NCBI GenBank assembly: GCA_030044395.1
Contig: JASHVW010000317.1
Coordinates: 1-8,245 of the forward strand
Source of the DNA: Verrucomicrobiia bacterium
GTDB lineage: Bacteria; Verrucomicrobiota; Verrucomicrobiia; Limisphaerales; UBA11358
Direction: 5' to 3'
DNA length: 8,245 bases
Shown here: positions 4,666 to 8,245 of the stretch, piece by piece
Layout: every line of letters begins with the position of its first letter
Position numbering within the stretch: position 1 is the first letter of the stretch
Translations under genes and position numbers: made by a program
Notes under the pieces: generated by a model
Database searches by the model: none
What the model was told of the DNA's origin: nothing
Seen by the model: the letters and a program-made list of their open reading frames with translations, nothing else

Positions 4666-7614
4666 TTACCTGGGTGTCGTCACGCCGACTTCAGAGGAAT
4701 TGCCGCTTTCGCCCGCCGCGTTCAACGCCGAGACTTGGTAGTAATAGGTCGTGTCGGCGGCCAGGCCGCTGTCGGTGTAGCTGATGCCGCTGACGTTGGT
4801 GAGGGTTGTTTCACCTCCACTCGTTGTCGAACGTTTGACGTGGTAACTCGTCGCACCGAGACATTGGAACCATGCAAGACCTATATGTGCGCCGCTTCCC
4901 GCCACGCTCAACGTCGGGGCGGGCGGCGGCGTAAGCACTGTGGCTTGGGCCATCCCCGAGTTGGGAACAACGCCCACGACATTTCCCGATGAACCCGACG
5001 GGTTGACCGTGACGTTCCAGCCGTCCACGTCCAGCAACGGAAGGCTGCCGCCCAGATTGTCGGTCGCCGCTGTCACCGTCAGCGAACGGCTCTCGCCCGG
5101 CACCAATGAGATGTAATTGTCACTGTAGAACACCGGCAGGACGCGCTGACCCGAAGTAGCTTGGAGTAATTGCAGATGCGTCATCAACGCCACCACGGGC
5201 GCCGGGTTGCTCATCGTCACGCTGATCACACAATTGCTTCCCACAATTTGATTGGTCGCCTGGATGCTGAGCGTGACCATCGGCAGCGTGTTGAGCGCCT
5301 GTAAATCGTCCCGATGTGGCGGCTGGGCGCGCCAATAGAAATTGTCCGAAACCAGTTTTCCCGCCGCATCGCTCAATTCCAGTTTGACAAAATAAACCGG
5401 CGAAAGATTGTCCGGCAGCGCGAGCAATCCCAAATCGGTGGCGGCGCTGGGCGCGGCGGTGACATTGACATCGCTCTCGGAGGCAATCTTGCCTTGCAAA
5501 TTGTATATGGCAACGTGCGCCTTGGCACCCGTCAACGCCTCGGGATGATTGTTAATGACCATCAGATGACCGGTCTTTTCATTGAGCATGATGTGAACCG
5601 GCTCGCACGCTTCCTGCACCGCAAACAGTGAAGCGTTCGGTTCCAGATCGTGGCTGTAAAGCTGCCAGACAAAGCTCGGCTGCGCGGGATTGCTCATCCA
5701 AGTGAGCACTCCAGTAACCGGATGAAACAGCTTGGCAAACCGCCCTTCATACATTGCCCGGAACGCTTCGTAGTTGGCCAGTTGCGCTTTGCGGACAAAA
5801 TCAGCCAAATTGGAAAACGGACCATATCGCGCCGCGATGACGGAAGGATACTTGTCACACTCCATTGCACCCGGGGTAAAATTATGTTCCGCCCAGTCGT
5901 TGTTGATGGTCTGCCAGTCGTTGGATGGCATCATCGCCTCAATCGCTTCAAGCGTGGGAATGGAGACAGAGCCAATCTCGGTCTTGAACGGACCGTCCAC
6001 ATAATAAAAATTTTCCGGCGGCATCCAATTATATGCCGCCCCCTGCGCCCCCGATTTGGTGCCCCCCCCGCCATCTCGACCGACCTGATAGCTCCCGGAT
6101 TGAGCCTGATACCAACACTGCGGATCCAGCGTCGCGACCAGATTTGAATCCCCTGCGGCAATGGTCGCCGGCGAGGGATAGGCCTCATTTCGCCCGCACC
6201 AGACCGCGATGCACGGATGGTTGCGATAACGCAAAATCGTGTCCCGCACGTTGGCCAGAAACAAGTTGGTGTTGATGGGATTCCAACCCGCCTGCCAAAA
6301 TTCAGACCAAACCAGGATGCCATATTTGTCGCACAAAGTGTAAAAATCCTCACTGCTGCTCTGTCCGCACCAATTGCGGATCATCATGAAGTTGGCCAGC
6401 CGGTGCATATGAATCTCCGCATCCAGACGCGCAACAGAATTGCGCTTGAGCCCTTCATCCAGTCCCCAGCAGCCGCCCTTGGCGATGACCGGCACACCAT
6501 TGACCACCAACGCCAAATTGGTTGAACCGGGCAGATGATAACTGATCTGCCGAATGCCGAAGTTCACGCTCTTGGTGTCTGAAGCCATCCCCCCAACCGA
6601 CGCGCTCAACTGCAAGTTGTAAAGGTTCGGCGCGCCATATCCGTTCGGCCACCAAAGCTGCGGATTCAAAATGTGCAACGAGGGCGCGTTGGTCCGATTG
6701 AACGTGAGCGTCTGCGTCGCGTAGGGCAGGAGTGAAAAATTGGTCTGAAAGCTGATGCTCCCGCCAATGTTGCCGGCCAGAACGCCCGTCTGCGCCGTGC
6801 TCGTGACGTTGCTGATTGTCGCTTGGATGGTCAGGTCGGCGCTGTCGGTCGCCGGCAACGGCAGTTGCGAAGTGACGTAAGGATTTTGAATGACCACCGG
6901 CCCACTCTCGGACACCGTCACCCCCTGCCAAATTCCCGAGTCCCGATCAGGTATGGTGGGAAGCCAATCCCAGCCGACGGTGCAGAAAAAACTGGGGCCA
7001 TCGGCTTCGGTGTCGCCGCCAAGCGGTGTAACATAGGTGGTTGTGTATATATGCCGTGTTCCTGGATTGGGTTCGGGGGTGATCAACACCGCCAACGCGT
7101 TCGTGCCGCCCACGTTCACGTAAGGTGTGATGTTGAAAATTCCGCGCGTGAACGCACCTTGCATGGAGCCGACGCCGGAGCCGTTGATCCAGACATTCGC
7201 CGTGTAGTTGATCCCGGCAAAATTCAGCCATACTTGCTTGTCCGCATAGGATGCCGGAAGATTAAAGACGGTCCGATACCAACAGGACGTCCGGCACAGG
7301 CTGTCGGAAATATTATCAATGTTCGTCCCGTAAAGCGGTTCGGGATACACCCCATTGTTCACCAACGTCGTCAACACCGTTCCCGGAACTGTCGCCGCAT
7401 ACCAGCCGCCGGACTGATAGTTCGCCTGTGAAATCACATTCCCGGAATCCGAAACATTCGCTTGCGATTGTAATTGCCAGCCGTTGGTCAAAACAATTGA
7501 CTGGGCTTGCGTTGGCTTGCCCCACAGCAGGATACAGGCAACCGCCAAACACAATGTCACCGCCGCTGCCGGTTTCATTCTTAAATTTTGCGCCGAAGGA
7601 TTTTTAGCTTTCAT
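4666..7614 (-). CDS. Secreted GH2-family exo-beta-glucosaminidase/beta-mannosidase-like glycosidase with C-terminal FN3
   Basis: This 982-residue exported hydrolase should remove a beta-linked sugar (glucosamine or mannose type) from glycans outside the cytoplasm. The signal peptide is residues 1-37 (VTLCLAVACILLW, cleavage near TQA|QS). A GH2 jelly-roll follows at about 40-235 (VPGTVLTTLVNNGVYPEPLYGTN, WYRTVF), then an Ig-like sandwich 240-355 (LWWPNGYG) and a TIM barrel 357-650. In the barrel, VWCGRNE places the acid/base at Glu477 and PFKTEIGS places the nucleophile at Glu546; the spacing of 69 resembles exo-glucosaminidases and beta-galactosidase. Beta-sandwich domains span about 665-890 and FN3 896-979. 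The YPEPLYGTN segment and NFYYVDGPFKTE are typical of the CsxA/plant endo-beta-mannosidase side of GH2. ATG 7614 is chosen; GTG 7617 and ATG 7578 are alternatives, the last giving a more compact signal peptide. A GAGGA lies about 15 bases upstream, inside transposase-derived sequence. Family is firm, substrate uncertain. Confidence 0.93.
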   Translation of the reverse strand: MKAKNPSAQNLRMKPAAAVTLCLAVACILLWGKPTQAQSIVLTNGWQLQSQANVSDSGNVISQANYQSGGWYAATVPGTVLTTLVNNGVYPEPLYGTNIDNISDSLCRTSCWYRTVFNLPASYADKQVWLNFAGINYTANVWINGSGVGSMQGAFTRGIFNITPYVNVGGTNALAVLITPEPNPGTRHIYTTTYVTPLGGDTEADGPSFFCTVGWDWLPTIPDRDSGIWQGVTVSESGPVVIQNPYVTSQLPLPATDSADLTIQATISNVTSTAQTGVLAGNIGGSISFQTNFSLLPYATQTLTFNRTNAPSLHILNPQLWWPNGYGAPNLYNLQLSASVGGMASDTKSVNFGIRQISYHLPGSTNLALVVNGVPVIAKGGCWGLDEGLKRNSVARLDAEIHMHRLANFMMIRNWCGQSSSEDFYTLCDKYGILVWSEFWQAGWNPINTNLFLANVRDTILRYRNHPCIAVWCGRNEAYPSPATIAAGDSNLVATLDPQCWYQAQSGSYQVGRDGGGGTKSGAQGAAYNWMPPENFYYVDGPFKTEIGSVSIPTLEAIEAMMPSNDWQTINNDWAEHNFTPGAMECDKYPSVIAARYGPFSNLADFVRKAQLANYEAFRAMYEGRFAKLFHPVTGVLTWMSNPAQPSFVWQLYSHDLEPNASLFAVQEACEPVHIMLNEKTGHLMVINNHPEALTGAKAHVAIYNLQGKIASESDVNVTAAPSAATDLGLLALPDNLSPVYFVKLELSDAAGKLVSDNFYWRAQPPHRDDLQALNTLPMVTLSIQATNQIVGSNCVISVTMSNPAPVVALMTHLQLLQATSGQRVLPVFYSDNYISLVPGESRSLTVTAATDNLGGSLPLLDVDGWNVTVNPSGSSGNVVGVVPNSGMAQATVLTPPPAPTLSVAGSGAHIGLAWFQCLGATSYHVKRSTTSGGETTLTNVSGISYTDSGLAADTTYYYQVSALNAAGESGNSSEVGVTTPR
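4672..4929 (-). repeat. FN3 module at the GH2 C-terminus, same subtype as in the neighbouring gene
   Basis: The last 86 or so GH2 residues carry GATSYHVKRSTTSGGE, TNVSGISYTD, TTYYYQVSALNAAGESGNSSEV, nearly the same signature as FN3-2 and FN3-3 of the modular protein. At DNA level it is clearly more diverged than the four copies in that gene, so the sharing is older. It ends directly at the stop codon (VTTPR), where the other FN3 units run into a linker and the next module. Confidence 0.85.
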
Positions 7615-7619
7615 CACTG

Positions 7620-7854
7620 GAAATCGTCATCCTCGACAAGGACTATGTGGACTTCGCCCATCTGGCCGACCTTTCGCACCCGCGCCAAGGACAACTTGCA
7701 ATGCCGGGTCGTTCGTAAATTTCAGGACGGAGCCGACGGCCACATTTTGCGCGACGACCTGATCGCCCTGACGGGTCCCGCCGCCCGGCATTATCCCGTC
7801 GAACTCCGCCACGTCAGGGCACTTCTTTTGCTTTTCAGGAAAATCCGCACATGA
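7620..7854 (+). pseudogene. IS4-like transposase fragment, frameshifted and truncated at both ends
   Basis: Positions 7620-7679 read EIVILDKDYVDFAHLADLSH, resembling the region around the second catalytic Asp of IS4-type (DDE_Tnp_1) transposases. At about 7678 the similarity jumps frame to TRAKDNLQCRVVRKFQDGAD and then GHILRDDLIALTGPAARHYPVEL, a typical continuation. The usual RGVFWV between LSH and TRAK is missing, consistent with a short deletion that shifted the frame. After YPVELR the resemblance ends and the frame closes at TGA 7852-7854. The N-terminal part, the region with the catalytic Glu and both terminal inverted repeats are not present. It is convergent with the GH2 gene and ends 5 bp from its start, so it now supplies the GH2 upstream sequence. 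It cannot be active. Confidence 0.75.
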
Positions 7855-7914
7855 TTGTCGCGGCATCGGCCGCTATTGGCCGACAGTGATTTTAATTGAT
7901 GGCAGAAACAGCTT

Positions 7915-7986
7915 TTACTGCCTGACGCGGTAGAAGCGGGTGACGTTGTTCACGTTTATGTCAGTGTAATCATAAGCCAAATTACC
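7915..7986 (-). pseudogene. 3'-end relic of a secreted protein's C-terminal module
   Basis: Minus-strand reading gives GNLAYDYTDINVNNVTRFYRVRQ with TAA at 7915-7917. A final D.....N..RFYRVRQ is how many large secreted verrucomicrobial proteins end. An in-frame TAG at 7987-7989 leaves only 23 codons, and no start is available. The rest of that gene is gone. It lies between the transposase fragment and the palindrome, so this 0.4-kb stretch looks like a graveyard of rearranged ends. It could be chance, but the motif fits well. Confidence 0.5.
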
Positions 7987-8005
7987 CTATCATGGATTAA
8001 TTTAT

Positions 8006-8023
8006 ATCATCCAAATGGATGAT
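8006..8023. promoter_or_regulatory. Perfect 18-bp palindrome, second copy of the candidate operator
   Basis: The arms atcatcca and tggatgat are perfect 8-base complements around AA. The core differs from the 4336-4357 copy at one base, and the right flank (TTTT.GA.AATCG.CCA) is also alike. It sits 392 bp upstream of the GH2 start, with relics of another gene and a transposase in between. An AT-rich GATATAAATTAA adjoins it on the minus strand and could be a -10 region. It may once have stood closer to the GH2 gene or served the lost gene. Confidence 0.4.
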
Positions 8024-8090
8024 TTTGAAAAATCGCCAGTAAAAATCTCGGCTTTGTCCAGATGACAAACCAAATTAAATGATCTGGTAG

Positions 8091-8112
8091 GGCGGGCAGT
8101 CCTCTGCCCGCC
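8091..8112. repeat. REP-like GC hairpin (9-bp stem, TCCT loop)
   Basis: GGCGGGCAG and CTGCCCGCC are exact inverse complements around TCCT, preceded by TA. There is no T-run on either side, so an intrinsic terminator is unlikely. From general familiarity, short hairpins of this kind recur between genes in Verrucomicrobia; only one copy is seen here. Confidence 0.65.
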
Positions 8113-8149
8113 GCCGCTTGCCCACGAATTTGTCCTGGTTCATCACGAC

Positions 8150-8171
8150 GGCGCGCACGGAGTGACGCGCC
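8150..8171. repeat. Second GC hairpin (9-bp stem with one bulged A)
   Basis: GGCGCGCAC pairs with GTG-A-CGCGCC around a GGA loop; one A is bulged. It stands about 40 bp from the first hairpin and may be part of the same composite intergenic repeat. No T-run follows on either strand. Confidence 0.5.
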
Positions 8172-8245
8172 CGAAAAATTTGTCATCTTGATAATTCCAA
8201 AAAACCTTGCACTTCATTGAAGTAGAGAATGATTATGGAAAAATA
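8172..8245. other. Gene-free right edge
   Basis: This AT-rich stretch shows no supportable coding sequence. A loose promoter-like pair on the plus strand (TTGCAC, 17 bp, TGATTA) precedes an ATG at 8235, but only three complete codons remain before the edge, so a gene starting here cannot be judged. Confidence 0.4.

Noticed and set aside
7627..7866. Minus-strand ORF of 79 residues upstream of the GH2 gene
   Set aside because: It is the antisense of the transposase fragment, whose plus-strand frames carry recognisable transposase motifs.
7866..7883. Inverted repeat TCGGCC-GCTATT-GGCCGA between transposase relic and the RFYRVRQ relic, possible terminator
   Set aside because: Only a 6-bp stem, and no T-run follows on either strand.
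8235..8245. ATG at the right edge with a loosely promoter-like region upstream
   Set aside because: Only three complete codons remain, so no gene call can be supported.

Overview
The window looks like a chromosomal segment from a Verrucomicrobiota bacterium, most likely of the Pedosphaera/Limisphaerales type. This is inferred from protein style, not from a marker gene. The signs are a type IV pilin-like protein with an FTLIELLVVIA N-terminus, very large secreted proteins built from FN3, Ig and LamG beta-sandwich modules, a C-terminal module ending in a StnLa..W.vv..G.F pattern, and GC-rich intergenic hairpins.

Three genes are supported, all on the minus strand. From right to left: (1) a secreted GH2-family glycosidase of the exo-beta-glucosaminidase/beta-mannosidase type with a C-terminal FN3 domain (7614-4666); (2) a 1221-residue secreted modular protein with four FN3 domains, two copies of an NFD-type beta-sandwich module, one Ig domain, one LamG domain and a C-terminal module, and no visible catalytic domain (4188-523); (3) the N-terminal 151 residues of a prepilin-like protein that runs off the left edge (454-1). 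The first two plausibly act outside the cytoplasm on complex glycans, the first cutting and the second binding. They share an FN3 subtype, but nothing shows that they form one transcription unit, because 477 bp separate them.

The gene-free parts are not empty. Positions 4189-4665 hold decayed protein modules just past the GH2 stop, an imperfect palindrome and a 24-codon hydrophobic leader-like ORF. Positions 7615-8245 hold a frameshifted, truncated IS4-like transposase fragment on the plus strand, a 3'-end relic of another secreted protein on the minus strand, a second copy of the palindrome and two GC-rich hairpins. On the right, 8113-8245 holds no supportable gene.

The most interesting signals are evolutionary and regulatory: an internal duplication of about 0.83 kb with an 83-bp stretch of complete identity, a disrupted module string beyond the GH2 stop, and a palindrome with conserved flank upstream of both large genes. 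I saw no CRISPR array, tRNA, rRNA, defence system or biosynthetic cluster, and nothing that amounts to a clearly new system.
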